Source: an uncultured Balneolaceae bacterium
GTDB taxonomy: Bacteria > Bacteroidota > Rhodothermia > Balneolales > Balneolaceae
Reading direction: 5' to 3'
Assembly (NCBI GenBank): GCA_938003885.1
Contig: CALKWT010000196.1
Location: forward strand, 1 to 21,370
Length of the DNA stretch: 21,370 bases
Shown: piece by piece, positions 1-7,161 of the stretch
How positions within the stretch are numbered: position 1 is the stretch's first letter
Layout of the letters: the number at the start of each line of letters is the position of its first letter
Program-made: the position numbers and the translations under genes
Notes under the pieces: generated by a model
Database searches by the model: none
Seen by the model: only the letters and a program-made list of their open reading frames with translations
What the model was told of the DNA's origin: nothing

Positions 1-523
1 CGAGAAATTGAGAAACGAAGTGATTTCGCTGCTCGATACTCTGTCTGTACTCCTGGAGCAATGCAGCCTGGTTCATCTCGTTGGATTCAGCCTGCTGCAG
101 CCGTGATTGAAGTTCTGCCGTAGTACGATTCATGGCGTCGATTTCATCCCTGTACTGACTCACCTCAACATTCAGTTCATCAATCCGGGTACTGAGCTCC
201 TCGACCACTTCAGCGCTGCTTAAGGCTTGGGTCAGCTGCTCCCTCAGGTTACCTGTCAGAACCTGATAGGTCTGTGGATAGAGAGCAGCATTGATCAGCT
301 CAGCATGTTCAGAATAGGTTCTTTCCAGCATATCCACCCTGTTGCCCAGCTCAGTCAGCTCATCCAGAGTTTCAGCCCTCTCAATCTCAGCTGTAAGCTC
401 ACTCAGCTCCTGTTGAAAGTTTCTCTGAATTTCATAATCAGACTGTTGCGCCTGAACCGAAACAGCGGAAAGTGTGAGTATCCATAGTGCAAATAGTATC
501 TTGAATCTGGTTTTTATCATCAT
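1..523 (-). CDS. Secreted coiled-coil protein, partial (C-terminus outside window)
   Basis: The minus-strand frame is open from an ATG at 523 through the left edge, giving 174 codons with no stop. The first 26 or so residues form a typical signal peptide: MMIKTR, a hydrophobic stretch, then a small-residue region ending VQAQQ. The rest is rich in Glu, Gln, Leu and Ser in heptad-like patterns (for example QQELSELTAEIERAETLDEL), predicting long alpha-helical coiled coil. The ATG overlaps the stop of the upstream lipoprotein gene as ATGA, so the two are probably translationally coupled. A second ATG directly follows and could equally be the start. I recognise no enzymatic motif. An envelope or periplasmic structural role is inferred from the signal peptide and the coiled coil only. 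The gene is truncated by the window edge, not visibly broken. Confidence 0.75.
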   Translation of the reverse strand, partial: MMIKTRFKILFALWILTLSAVSVQAQQSDYEIQRNFQQELSELTAEIERAETLDELTELGNRVDMLERTYSEHAELINAALYPQTYQVLTGNLREQLTQALSSAEVVEELSTRIDELNVEVSQYRDEIDAMNRTTAELQSRLQQAESNEMNQAALLQEYRQSIEQRNHFVSQFL

Positions 524-969
524 TCCTGTACCCCGTTCTGATCCAGATAATAAGTTTGTGCTAAATTTTGTCCGATAAGTTCGATGTGGGTCCCCCGCTG
601 GTTAAACGCTGGAAGTTCAAGAGGTTCTTCGAGCTCAATCTGTTCATGGACGACGAGTTCCCCTTCTCCCGGCTTCAATACATAAACGCTGGAAAAACCG
701 TCTGCAGTTAAAAAATAGAATCCATCGCGATTCCTGATCAGCCTGATTTCATTTACATCCCTGAGGCCTTCCGCCTCAAGCAGCGGGTTTACGTTCACTC
801 TCAATGCAAATCGCTGATCGTGAATATCTCCATTTGAATCGGGTGTGAGAACACTCTCCACTGGTTGTGAGAAATCCACATTCTGTAACACAACCGAGGT
901 TCCGCAACCTGTCCAGAAAACAGTTATCACTAATAAGCCGGCATACACCAGCCTTCTTGATAAGTTCAT
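520..969 (-). CDS. Small putative lipoprotein of unknown function
   Basis: 149 residues. The N-terminus has a positive start (MNLSRR), a hydrophobic core and a cysteine at residue 22 in the context FWTGC. This resembles a lipobox, though Trp at -3 is unusual, so lipidation is likely but not certain. The mature part is soluble, acidic and apparently beta-rich (IRLIRNRDGFYFLTADGFSSVYVLKPGEGEL), reminiscent of a small sensor-like or beta-sandwich domain; I do not recognise a family. It is the first gene of a two-gene minus-strand unit and overlaps the downstream coiled-coil gene by four bases (ATGA). The pair may act together at the cell envelope; that is inference from the coupling. The next gene upstream is divergent (tadA), with 356 bp between. 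Confidence 0.75.
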   Translation of the reverse strand: MNLSRRLVYAGLLVITVFWTGCGTSVVLQNVDFSQPVESVLTPDSNGDIHDQRFALRVNVNPLLEAEGLRDVNEIRLIRNRDGFYFLTADGFSSVYVLKPGEGELVVHEQIELEEPLELPAFNQRGTHIELIGQNLAQTYYLDQNGVQE

Positions 970-1325
970 AGGTTCTAATCGTTACTCTAAAGGTTCATGT
1001 GAACATGTTTCGTTCAACATTGATATAAACCTGTAAAGGTCGAAAGAATATGTTTGTTTCAGATTCTTACAAATTTTTTAGATAATTCTCTATAAACAGA
1101 AATTTTGCCCGTGTGTTCCAATAAAAGCAACAGATGGCGTTGCAGATCCTGCTCTTTACTTGTAATTTTATGGAATGTACTCAACCGAAGAGATGGCTTT
1201 CGGTTAAAGAGCCCGGCCCGATACTTTCAACTTATTTGCTCTGAAACGCGCTGCTGATATCAACAAGATCAGCCTCTCCCGTTTCTTGGGATGGGTAAAG
1301 GGATTTCAATAAACTTGCTATATTC
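970..1325. other. Intergenic region between lipoprotein gene and tadA
   Basis: This 356-bp stretch has no convincing gene; the short frames in it have no coding character. It should hold the divergent promoters. For the plus strand, TTG at 1140-1142 and TAATTTTA at 1163-1170 (20-bp spacer) resemble the Bacteroidota TTTG / TAnnTTTG promoter; this is a weak match. Downstream of it is an inverted repeat, AACCGAA at 1183-1189 and TTCGGTT at 1199-1205, which would form a hairpin in a tadA leader. Overlapping short inverted repeats lie at about 993-1008 (GTTCA-TG-TGAAC and CATGT-GA-ACATG), near where the minus-strand leader would start. No function can be assigned from the sequence alone. Confidence 0.4.
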
Positions 1326-1805
1326 ATGCCCGACATGCAGAAACACCGTTATTATATGAACAAGGCGATTCAACAAGCTGAGATTGCCTGGGATCAGGGT
1401 GAAGTGCCCATTGGGGCGGTCGTTGTGCATCGGGGAAATATCATCGGAAAAGGATACAATCAGACGGAGCGATTGCAGGATCCGACAGCTCATGCGGAAA
1501 TGATCGCTATTTCTGCGGCCTGTAATTCGTTACAGAATAAATATCTGACAGATTGTACACTCTATGTAACCCTGGAACCCTGTGCGATGTGTGCGGGAGC
1601 CATCGTATGGTGCAAACCGGCTCTCCTGGTCTTCGGAGCACTGGATGAAAAGTCAGGCGGAGCGGGATCCGTATTTAATATCACATCCAATAGAAATCTG
1701 AATCACAGGATGGACGTGATCCACGGTGTCATGGAAAACGAAGCGGAAACCCTGCTGAAAGCTTTTTTCCAGGAGCGGCGCAGTAAAAACGGCTCTTCAT
1801 TGTAG
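1326..1805 (+). CDS. tadA: tRNA-specific adenosine deaminase
   Basis: Cytosolic zinc enzyme that deaminates adenosine-34 to inosine in the tRNA-Arg(ACG) anticodon, letting one tRNA read several Arg codons. At 159 aa it has the usual size. The cytidine/deoxycytidylate deaminase fold is clear: HAE at residues 56-58 (zinc ligand His56, proton-shuttle Glu58) and PCAMC at 85-89 (zinc ligands Cys86 and Cys89). An N-terminal helix precedes GEVPIGAVVV, and DEKSGGAGSVFNI follows the active site as in TadA proteins. The first ATG (1326) was taken; a second in-frame ATG three codons on is possible, and no Shine-Dalgarno decides between them. It converges on plsC with 33 bp between stops. A guanine deaminase or another CDA-family member is the alternative, but length and motifs favour TadA. 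Confidence 0.93.
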   Translation: MPDMQKHRYYMNKAIQQAEIAWDQGEVPIGAVVVHRGNIIGKGYNQTERLQDPTAHAEMIAISAACNSLQNKYLTDCTLYVTLEPCAMCAGAIVWCKPALLVFGALDEKSGGAGSVFNITSNRNLNHRMDVIHGVMENEAETLLKAFFQERRSKNGSSL

Positions 1806-1838
1806 GTGGGCACCTCACGACTACAAGAAGGCCAGCAC

Positions 1839-2666
1839 TCAGGGGTATCTGACCTCTTGCCTGGCCGGTACTTCTTCTGGCACAGGCTTTGCTGATACCG
1901 GGGCCACAACAGGTACAAAAATCTCACGTACTTTCTCTTCCAGTTTCTCTGTCAGCTCTTTCCTGTCTTCTGATGTGATTGTATCCTTGCCAAAGGTGAC
2001 TTCCGCCTTGACTGTTCTGTTGGAGAGCATTTTAATGAGATGTTTTAGGATGGGCATATCCTCACCCCACCAGCAGACAGACAAGTGTGCCGGATGGTCC
2101 CCTTTCCCCGTACTGTAGCGAATCGCCGCATAGGAGACCTCTTCTTTTGAACGAGCTGCATAATCGAGCAGTGAGGCCCTGAACCGCAGAACACCCTCTC
2201 CTGACGATGTGGTCGCCTCTGGAAACATCAAGACCCCCTGCTCATCCCCTATCTCTGCTGAAATTTCCCGGTTAACACGCACCACATCCCGGCGTTTCTG
2301 TCTGTCGATAAAAATGACATGCAGGGAGCGGGCCATGGCTCCGATCACCGGCCAGTTTCTCACCTCCGCTTTTGAAACAAAGGTGGTATTCAGTATCGAA
2401 TAATAGACCGGTATATCCAGGTAACTGAGATGGTTACTGACCAGGAAAAAAGGAGGCTCTGGCACCGGCCCTTTCACCTCGAGTTCTATCCCCAGTAACT
2501 TCAATCCCCTTTTTGCCCACCCTTTAACCATTTTGTTTTTCCATCTGAATTTGCTCACCCCAAAAAGTTTTAAAGGATATAGTAAAACTATAAATATCAG
2601 GTAGCTGGCAAGCATGTGAATGAGAAATACTACAATTTTTAATGGCGCCAAAACTGCTCTCAGCAT
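1839..2666 (-). CDS. plsC: 1-acyl-glycerol-3-phosphate-type acyltransferase (PlsC/OlsA-like)
   Basis: 275 aa. An N-terminal hydrophobic segment (about residues 10-35) would anchor the protein at the inner membrane. The PlsC-type acyltransferase blocks appear in order: NHLSYLD at 78-84 (the NHx4D catalytic pair His79/Asp84), FIDRQKR near 119-125, FPEATTSSG at 148-156 and YAAIRYS further on. Block III reads FPEATTSSG instead of the canonical FPEGTRS. The TTS form occurs in lyso-ornithine-lipid and lysophospholipid acyltransferases, so OlsA-like chemistry is as possible as lysophosphatidate acylation. The C-terminus is a Pro/Val/Glu-rich tail from about residue 250 (VVAPVSAKPVPEEVPA), probably disordered. 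It is transcribed divergently from the alpha/beta hydrolase gene. Family confidence is high; exact substrate is unknown. Confidence 0.82.
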   Translation of the reverse strand: MLRAVLAPLKIVVFLIHMLASYLIFIVLLYPLKLFGVSKFRWKNKMVKGWAKRGLKLLGIELEVKGPVPEPPFFLVSNHLSYLDIPVYYSILNTTFVSKAEVRNWPVIGAMARSLHVIFIDRQKRRDVVRVNREISAEIGDEQGVLMFPEATTSSGEGVLRFRASLLDYAARSKEEVSYAAIRYSTGKGDHPAHLSVCWWGEDMPILKHLIKMLSNRTVKAEVTFGKDTITSEDRKELTEKLEEKVREIFVPVVAPVSAKPVPEEVPARQEVRYP

Positions 2667-2715
2667 ACCCGTTTTTAACCTTTTGAATTACCCAGACGTT
2701 ATGTAACTGTTTAAT

Positions 2716-2744
2716 CTAATATAAACAATGGAATTCAGATTCAA
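2716..2744 (-). promoter_or_regulatory. Possible promoter of the plsC-like gene
   Basis: On the minus strand a -35-like TTGAAT (2739-2744) and a -10-like TATTAG (2716-2721) are separated by 17 bp. Each matches the sigma-70 consensus at four of six positions. The downstream ATG is about 50 bp away. The region is AT-rich, so chance is possible. Confidence 0.35.
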
Positions 2745-2843
2745 AGAGAGATTCTGTTATTTTGTTGATGGTATACTTATTTTAAAAGGATGGTGTTCCA
2801 CGAGAGCACAATGAATCTATTTTGAACTGCACCACCCCTGACC

Positions 2844-3656
2844 ATGTTGTACAGCAGAGCATATTTTAAGGATGCCGGAAAAGACTGGGTTGTATTTATA
2901 CACGGTGCGGGCGGCTCCTCTTCCATATGGTTCCGTCAGATAAAGGCTTACAGGGAAGAATTTAACGTTTTGCTGGTTGACCTTCGCGGCCACGGCAAAT
3001 CTAAAAGGATGAGCCGGATGAAGGAGTACTATAAAGAGAAGTACAGCTTTAAAACAGTGAGCCGCGATGTACTGCAGGTTCTAAATAATCAGGGTATCGA
3101 ACAGGCGCACTTTGTCGGGGTCTCTCTGGGAACCATCATTATTCGCACCATCGGGGAGATGGAGCCTGACCGTGTTTTGTCCGCTGTGATGTGCGGCGCT
3201 ATTACCCGATTAAACGTCCGCTCCAGGGTACTGGTCTGGCTTGGTCATACATTTAAGAAACTGGTCCCTTTTATGTGGCTCTATAAGTTATTTGCCTGGA
3301 TCATTATGCCGAGAAAGAACCACCAGGAGTCCAGATTTTTATTTATAAGCGAGGCAAAACAGATGGCTCGAAATGAATTTTTGAAATGGTTTCGCCTTAC
3401 CTACGATGTCAATCCGCTGCTGAAATATTTTAAAGAGGTAGAAATGAATGCCCCTACTCTCTATGTAATGGGCGAGGAAGATCACATGTTCCTCCCTCCT
3501 GTCAAAAAAATGATTGACGACTTTAAACACTCCTATCTGGAAATTGTCAGCGGAAGCGGACATGTTGTCAATGTGGAAAAGCCAGAAGAGTTCAACAGGA
3601 TCTCTTTAGAGTTTTTGATCCGCAATAGAAAAGTCCCCCAGCTCGCCGGGGTGTGA
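2844..3656 (+). CDS. Alpha/beta-fold hydrolase
   Basis: 270 aa cytosolic serine hydrolase of unknown substrate. The alpha/beta-hydrolase landmarks are complete: HGAGG at residues 20-24 (oxyanion loop), DLRGHGKS at 46-53, nucleophile elbow GVSLG with Ser94, acid Asp213 in MGEEDHMF, and His240 in SGSGHVVNVEKPEEF. The segment 125-195, with WLGHTF, FMWLYKLFAWIIM and several basic residues, is the variable lid/cap and is unusually aromatic and hydrophobic, suggesting a lipophilic substrate or membrane contact; this is inference. No signal peptide is present. It sits alone between the divergent plsC-like gene and rpiB; the proximity to an acyltransferase is suggestive but not evidence. Esterase, lipase or C-C bond hydrolase activities cannot be separated from sequence. 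Confidence 0.88.
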   Translation: MLYSRAYFKDAGKDWVVFIHGAGGSSSIWFRQIKAYREEFNVLLVDLRGHGKSKRMSRMKEYYKEKYSFKTVSRDVLQVLNNQGIEQAHFVGVSLGTIIIRTIGEMEPDRVLSAVMCGAITRLNVRSRVLVWLGHTFKKLVPFMWLYKLFAWIIMPRKNHQESRFLFISEAKQMARNEFLKWFRLTYDVNPLLKYFKEVEMNAPTLYVMGEEDHMFLPPVKKMIDDFKHSYLEIVSGSGHVVNVEKPEEFNRISLEFLIRNRKVPQLAGV

Positions 3657-3774
3657 TCTCGCCTCCGATCCTGTCCCGGAAACAAAAACGTCTATCCTTT
3701 ATTCTCTCTTTTTCCTCATTGAAATTTTCAGGATATTAGGGGTTTCATAGTTTTCTTAATTTTAGATCTATCAA

Positions 3775-4218
3775 ATGACAATACCCATTGCCAGTGATCA
3801 TGCAGGTTATCAGGCAAAAGAAGCAGTTAAAGCCGTGCTGAAAGAGGCTGGATACACCCCTGAGGATTTCGGAACTCACTCCTCTGATTCCGTAGACTAT
3901 CCCGACTATGCTGTCTCCGTATCTGAAAAAGTAGATAGCGGCGAGTACACCCGCGGTATTCTGATCTGCGGCAGCGGACAGGGAATGTGTATGACCGCAA
4001 ATAAATTCAAAAATGTGCGTGCTGCCCTGGTCTATTCAGAAACCACTGCCAGGCTCACGCGTCAACATAATAACGCCAATATCCTCTGCCTGCCCGGTCG
4101 TGAACTTTCAGAATCAGATCTGAAAAACATTGTATTGAGCTGGCTTTCCACAGAATTTGAAGGGGGCCGCCATAAAGGCAGAGTCAATAAAATTCACAAC
4201 TTAACCACCAACTGCTAA
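3775..4218 (+). CDS. rpiB: Ribose-5-phosphate isomerase B
   Basis: Interconverts ribose 5-phosphate and ribulose 5-phosphate in the non-oxidative pentose phosphate pathway. The 147-aa protein matches the RpiB/LacAB family throughout: SDHAG at residues 7-11, VDYPDYA at 40-46, GILICGSGQGMCMTANKF at 61-78 with catalytic Cys65, HNNANILCLPGR at 98-109, and the phosphate-contacting tail GGRHKGRVNKI near 130-140. The start ATG at 3775 puts the SDHAG motif at the expected distance. No Shine-Dalgarno is visible. It lies 16 bp upstream of glyA on the same strand, so the two are probably one transcript. The 118 bp upstream of it are AT-rich and probably contain the promoter, but I found no good consensus match. 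Confidence 0.95.
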   Translation: MTIPIASDHAGYQAKEAVKAVLKEAGYTPEDFGTHSSDSVDYPDYAVSVSEKVDSGEYTRGILICGSGQGMCMTANKFKNVRAALVYSETTARLTRQHNNANILCLPGRELSESDLKNIVLSWLSTEFEGGRHKGRVNKIHNLTTNC

Positions 4219-4234
4219 TAGTGAAACGTCACAC

Positions 4235-5533
4235 ATGAGCCAACTATCTAAACAGGATCCGGAGATTTTCGGGTATCTACAACTCGAAGCCAAAAGACAG
4301 AATCAGAATCTTGAACTGATCGCATCGGAAAATTTTGCATCCAGGGCTACCATAGAAGCGATGGGTTCTGTACTTACCAATAAATATGCCGAGGGATATC
4401 CGGGTAAACGATATTACGGAGGTTGTGAGCATGTGGACAGTGTAGAGGAGCTTGCCAGAAACCGGGCAAAAGAGCTCTACGGTGTGGAGTGGGTAAACGT
4501 CCAGCCCCATTCCGGTGCCTCTGCCAATGCCGCCGTCTATCTCGCATTCATGAATCCTGGTGAAACCCTGCTTGGTCTTGATCTGGCGCACGGCGGTCAC
4601 CTCACACACGGTTCACCTGTGAACTTCTCCGGTATCACCTACCACGCCGAGTTCTATGGTGTGGATAAAGAAACTGGCAGAATTGATATGAATAAGGTGC
4701 GCGAAAAGGCAAAAAGGGTAAACCCCAAAATGATCTCGATCGGTGCCAGCGCTTACTCACGCGATTTTGATTATGAAGGTTTCCGTAGTATAGCTGATGA
4801 AGTAGGGGCTTTCCTCTGGATGGATATGGCACACACAGCCGGTATCATTGCGGCTGGTTTGCTGAATAATCCGTTTCCCTACACGGATGTGGTCTCAACG
4901 ACCACCCACAAGACTCTCCGGGGGCCTCGGGGTGGTATGATACTGGTTGGTAAAAATGTGGAGAACAAACTGGGGGTAACGGCGGCAAAATCAGGACGCG
5001 TAAAAAAGATCGGTGAAGTTCTCGATTCAGCAGTTTTCCCCGGATCCCAAGGGGGGCCTCTCATGCATGTGATCGCCGCGAAGGCAGTGGCTTTTGGTGA
5101 GGCATTGCAACCTGACTTCAAGGATTATCAGAAACAGGTTATTACAAACGCTCGCCACATGGCTGAAAAATTTGTCGAGAAGGGGTACAATATTGTCAGC
5201 GGAGGTACGGATAATCATCTCATCCTGATCGATTTAAGAAATAAACAATTGAATGGCAAAATTGCCGAAGAAGCACTTGACAAGGCGGGTATCACCGTCA
5301 ATAAAAACATGGTGCCTTTTGATACGGAAAGTCCGTTTATCACATCAGGTATCCGTATGGGGTCACCAGCCCTTACTACCCGTGGTTTTAAAGAGAATGA
5401 GTTCACCAGGGTTGTAGAATTAATAGATCAGGTTCTTCAAAACCCCGAAAATGAGGAAAAACTTAAAAAAGTCAGATCAGAAGTGGTCGATTTGTGTGAG
5501 CAATTTCCTCTGTATGATTTTGTCACTGCATAA
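4235..5533 (+). CDS. glyA: Serine hydroxymethyltransferase
   Basis: PLP enzyme converting serine and tetrahydrofolate to glycine and 5,10-methylene-tetrahydrofolate, the main source of one-carbon units; cytosolic, normally dimeric or tetrameric. At 432 aa it has the typical bacterial length. Visible signatures include ELIASENF near residues 27-34, TNKYAEGYPGKRYYGG at 48-63, the substrate-loop region HGGHLTHGSPVNFSG at 119-133, WMDMAHTAGIIAAG at 195-208 (Asp197 contacts the PLP ring) and TTTHKTLRGPRGG at 222-234 with the Schiff-base lysine Lys226. SGIRMGSPALTTRGF near the C-terminus holds the substrate-carboxylate arginine. It follows rpiB by 16 bp. Nothing is missing or odd. Confidence 0.98.
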   Translation: MSQLSKQDPEIFGYLQLEAKRQNQNLELIASENFASRATIEAMGSVLTNKYAEGYPGKRYYGGCEHVDSVEELARNRAKELYGVEWVNVQPHSGASANAAVYLAFMNPGETLLGLDLAHGGHLTHGSPVNFSGITYHAEFYGVDKETGRIDMNKVREKAKRVNPKMISIGASAYSRDFDYEGFRSIADEVGAFLWMDMAHTAGIIAAGLLNNPFPYTDVVSTTTHKTLRGPRGGMILVGKNVENKLGVTAAKSGRVKKIGEVLDSAVFPGSQGGPLMHVIAAKAVAFGEALQPDFKDYQKQVITNARHMAEKFVEKGYNIVSGGTDNHLILIDLRNKQLNGKIAEEALDKAGITVNKNMVPFDTESPFITSGIRMGSPALTTRGFKENEFTRVVELIDQVLQNPENEEKLKKVRSEVVDLCEQFPLYDFVTA

Positions 5534-5560
5534 TGTATCTTTAGCGGTTAACTGAATACG

Positions 5561-5568
5561 TAATTTTG
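5561..5568 (+). promoter_or_regulatory. Possible Bacteroidota-type -7 box upstream of tatC
   Basis: TAATTTTG fits the Bacteroidota -7 consensus TAnnTTTG. A TTTA at 5540-5543, 17 bp upstream, is a three-of-four match to the -33 TTTG. If used, transcription would start near 5574, just before the 16-bp palindrome and about 30 bp before tatC. Whether this lineage uses that consensus is not shown by the sequence. Confidence 0.35.
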
Positions 5569-5577
5569 AATTTCTGG

Positions 5578-5593
5578 ATCGGATATATCCGAT
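5578..5593. repeat. Perfect 16-bp palindrome upstream of tatC
   Basis: ATCGGATATATCCGAT is its own reverse complement. It ends 10 bp before the tatC ATG and lies just after the putative -7 box. It could be an operator for a dimeric repressor or a short hairpin over the translation start. No regulator is identifiable from the window. Confidence 0.6.
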
Positions 5594-5603
5594 TGCGTAC
5601 TAC

Positions 5604-6479
5604 ATGAGTGAATTATCAGGTAAGTCCAAGCGAAGTATTATGGGGTCTATCCTCCCGAAGGCAAAACCGCCGAAGGAAGACCCGACTGACACCATGTCGT
5701 TCCTGGATCATCTGGAGGAATTACGGTGGAGAATTATCAAGGGGGTTGCGGGAATTCTGATCGGAATCATCGTTGCCTTCTTTTTCTCCGATTTCCTGAT
5801 TAAGGAATTTATACTCGGGCCTGCCAGAGCTGATTTCTTTATGTATGAATTTATTTCACGCATTGCACCCTTTGAAGCCGTTGATCTCGATCTAATCTCC
5901 CGAAGGTTGCCCGGACAGTTTTTTACTTACTGGGGAACCTTACTGGTGATGGGCGTCATTTTGGGATCACCGTTGTTAATCTATCAACTCTGGGCATTTA
6001 TTGAACCTGCATTGGAAAGTAGCGAGAAGAAGAAAACTGCGCTCAATGCCATGTTCATTAACTTCTTCTTTCTACTCGGTATTGCTTTCGGTTATCTGAT
6101 TCTGGTACCTTTTGCTGTGCAGTTCTTCGCCCAATTTGTCATTGATCCTGTCATAACCAACGAGTTCGACATCAACGCCTATTTCTCATCTGTAGCAATG
6201 TGGACCTTTGCCTGTGGAATTATCTTTCAGGTACCGGTCATCAGCTGGTTCCTTTCCAAGGTGGGTCTGCTGGATCCCGATATTATGCGTAAATACCGTC
6301 GTCATGCCCTTATTGGATCGTTGCTTGTCGGGGCCCTCCTCACTCCCCCTGATCCGCTCTCCCAAGTTCTGGTGGCAATTCCCCTGGTCTTTCTCTACCA
6401 GTTTTCTATACTGCTCAGTAGAATTGCTAATCGTAGACGCAAGAAAGAGATGGAAGCTGCGTTCACAGGTGAGTCGTAA
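5604..6479 (+). CDS. tatC: Sec-independent (Tat) protein translocase subunit TatC
   Basis: Polytopic inner-membrane receptor that binds twin-arginine signal peptides and, with TatA/TatB-type subunits (not in this window), exports folded proteins. 291 aa. A basic cytosolic N-terminal extension of about 30 residues precedes the signature MSFLDHLEELRWRI (31-44). Six membrane segments are seen near 45-65, 112-132, 152-176, 194-218, 236-248 and 254-272. IYQLWAFIEPAL at 126-137 and GALLTPPDPLSQ near 243-254 are hallmark TatC stretches. The first periplasmic loop (about 66-111) is roughly a dozen residues longer than in E. coli TatC. The intramembrane acidic position equivalent to E. coli Glu170 is Gln209 (CGIIFQVPV). 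It lies 70 bp after glyA, possibly with its own promoter, and is followed by an FKBP lipoprotein gene. Confidence 0.96.
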   Translation: MSELSGKSKRSIMGSILPKAKPPKEDPTDTMSFLDHLEELRWRIIKGVAGILIGIIVAFFFSDFLIKEFILGPARADFFMYEFISRIAPFEAVDLDLISRRLPGQFFTYWGTLLVMGVILGSPLLIYQLWAFIEPALESSEKKKTALNAMFINFFFLLGIAFGYLILVPFAVQFFAQFVIDPVITNEFDINAYFSSVAMWTFACGIIFQVPVISWFLSKVGLLDPDIMRKYRRHALIGSLLVGALLTPPDPLSQVLVAIPLVFLYQFSILLSRIANRRRKKEMEAAFTGES

Positions 6480-6501
6480 TATTCAGAGCATGGCTGCATC
6501 A

Positions 6502-6520
6502 TTCCCTTATTTTTAGGGAA
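6502..6520 (+). other. Stem-loop between tatC and the FKBP lipoprotein gene
   Basis: TTCCCT (6502-6507) and AGGGAA (6515-6520) are perfect complements around a seven-base loop; two further pairs are possible with one bulged base. The sequence after it is not T-rich, so a classical terminator is unlikely. It may stabilise or separate the two messages. Confidence 0.35.
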
Positions 6521-6557
6521 ATGTGAAAATCTAAATCGCTATAACACGTACGTTTTA

Positions 6558-7106
6558 ATGACTTTTGTTAAGAAATATTCAACACTGCTGCTATTTTCTT
6601 TTATTCTAATTTCTTGTGAATCAACCGATCCCTGGGAATTTGTCCCACCAGACTTCAGCTCGGTTCCGGCCAGATTTGACATCTCAGGGATAGAACCGAC
6701 TGAGATCGACGAGGGTGTGACCGCCTACATCATTGAAGGGAGTGATAGCTCGCCCTTTTTTGTAACCCGAAGAGATATTGCCATCGTAAAAGTTACTCTT
6801 CGGACAGTGGAAGGCGATATCATTTTCAGTACATACGCCAACGACAGGGATCAGGAAGTAGGGATCAGAGTTGCAGATGCAGGGACTGTCATGCAGTTTC
6901 AGGGGAGACAGACCTACCATCAGGATTTCTTAAATTCACCGGGACTCCAGAAAGGCCTCCTTGGAATGAAGGAAGGTGAGATCAGAACGCTGATTGTAGA
7001 GCCTGAACAAGGATATAAAAATACTGAATGGGCGATACCCAATGAAGAGTACCGCAACAGTACGCTTGTCTATGATATTCACATTTTGCAGATCGAGCCG
7101 AGCTGA
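6558..7106 (+). CDS. FKBP-type peptidyl-prolyl cis-trans isomerase lipoprotein
   Basis: 182 aa. The N-terminus is a lipoprotein signal: MTFVKKYS, a hydrophobic core and the lipobox LISC with Cys20. After a linker of about 50 residues, a single FKBP-like domain covers roughly 70-182. Recognisable pieces are DIAIVKVTLRTVEGDIIFSTY (strand, with EGDIIFSTY where FKBPs have G.vFdsS), GLQKGLLGMKEGEIRTLIVEPEQGYKN (canonical GL.GM..GE...l.iP...GYG) and the closing NSTLVYDIHILQIE. It would accelerate proline isomerisation or act as chaperone for exported proteins, facing the periplasm or cell surface. Several binding-pocket aromatics are altered, so catalytic activity is uncertain. It lies 78 bp after tatC and ends at a strong hairpin terminator. 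Confidence 0.85.
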   Translation: MTFVKKYSTLLLFSFILISCESTDPWEFVPPDFSSVPARFDISGIEPTEIDEGVTAYIIEGSDSSPFFVTRRDIAIVKVTLRTVEGDIIFSTYANDRDQEVGIRVADAGTVMQFQGRQTYHQDFLNSPGLQKGLLGMKEGEIRTLIVEPEQGYKNTEWAIPNEEYRNSTLVYDIHILQIEPS

Positions 7107-7115
7107 CACTCCCTG

Positions 7116-7148
7116 TTAGCCCCGACCGCTCACCCGGGGCTAATCTTT
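7116..7148 (+). terminator. Intrinsic terminator after the FKBP lipoprotein gene
   Basis: A perfect 9-bp stem, TTAGCCCCG (7116-7124) with CGGGGCTAA (7135-7143), closes a ten-base loop and is followed by TCTTT. It lies between convergent genes (FKBP lipoprotein and alr). The T-tract is short on the plus side and absent on the minus side, so it should mainly serve the plus-strand unit, though the GC-rich stem could slow polymerase from both directions. Confidence 0.7.
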
Positions 7149-7161
7149 ACAGACATCTTCT

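Noticed and set aside
227..487. Plus-strand open frame of 86 codons at the left edge
   Set aside because: It is antisense to the secreted coiled-coil frame, which has a signal peptide and continues to the window edge; the plus-strand translation has no recognisable features.
1183..1205. Hairpin upstream of tadA as a terminator or riboswitch
   Set aside because: The stem is only 7 bp, there is no T-tract on either strand and no riboswitch core I can recognise; kept only as a note in the intergenic entry.
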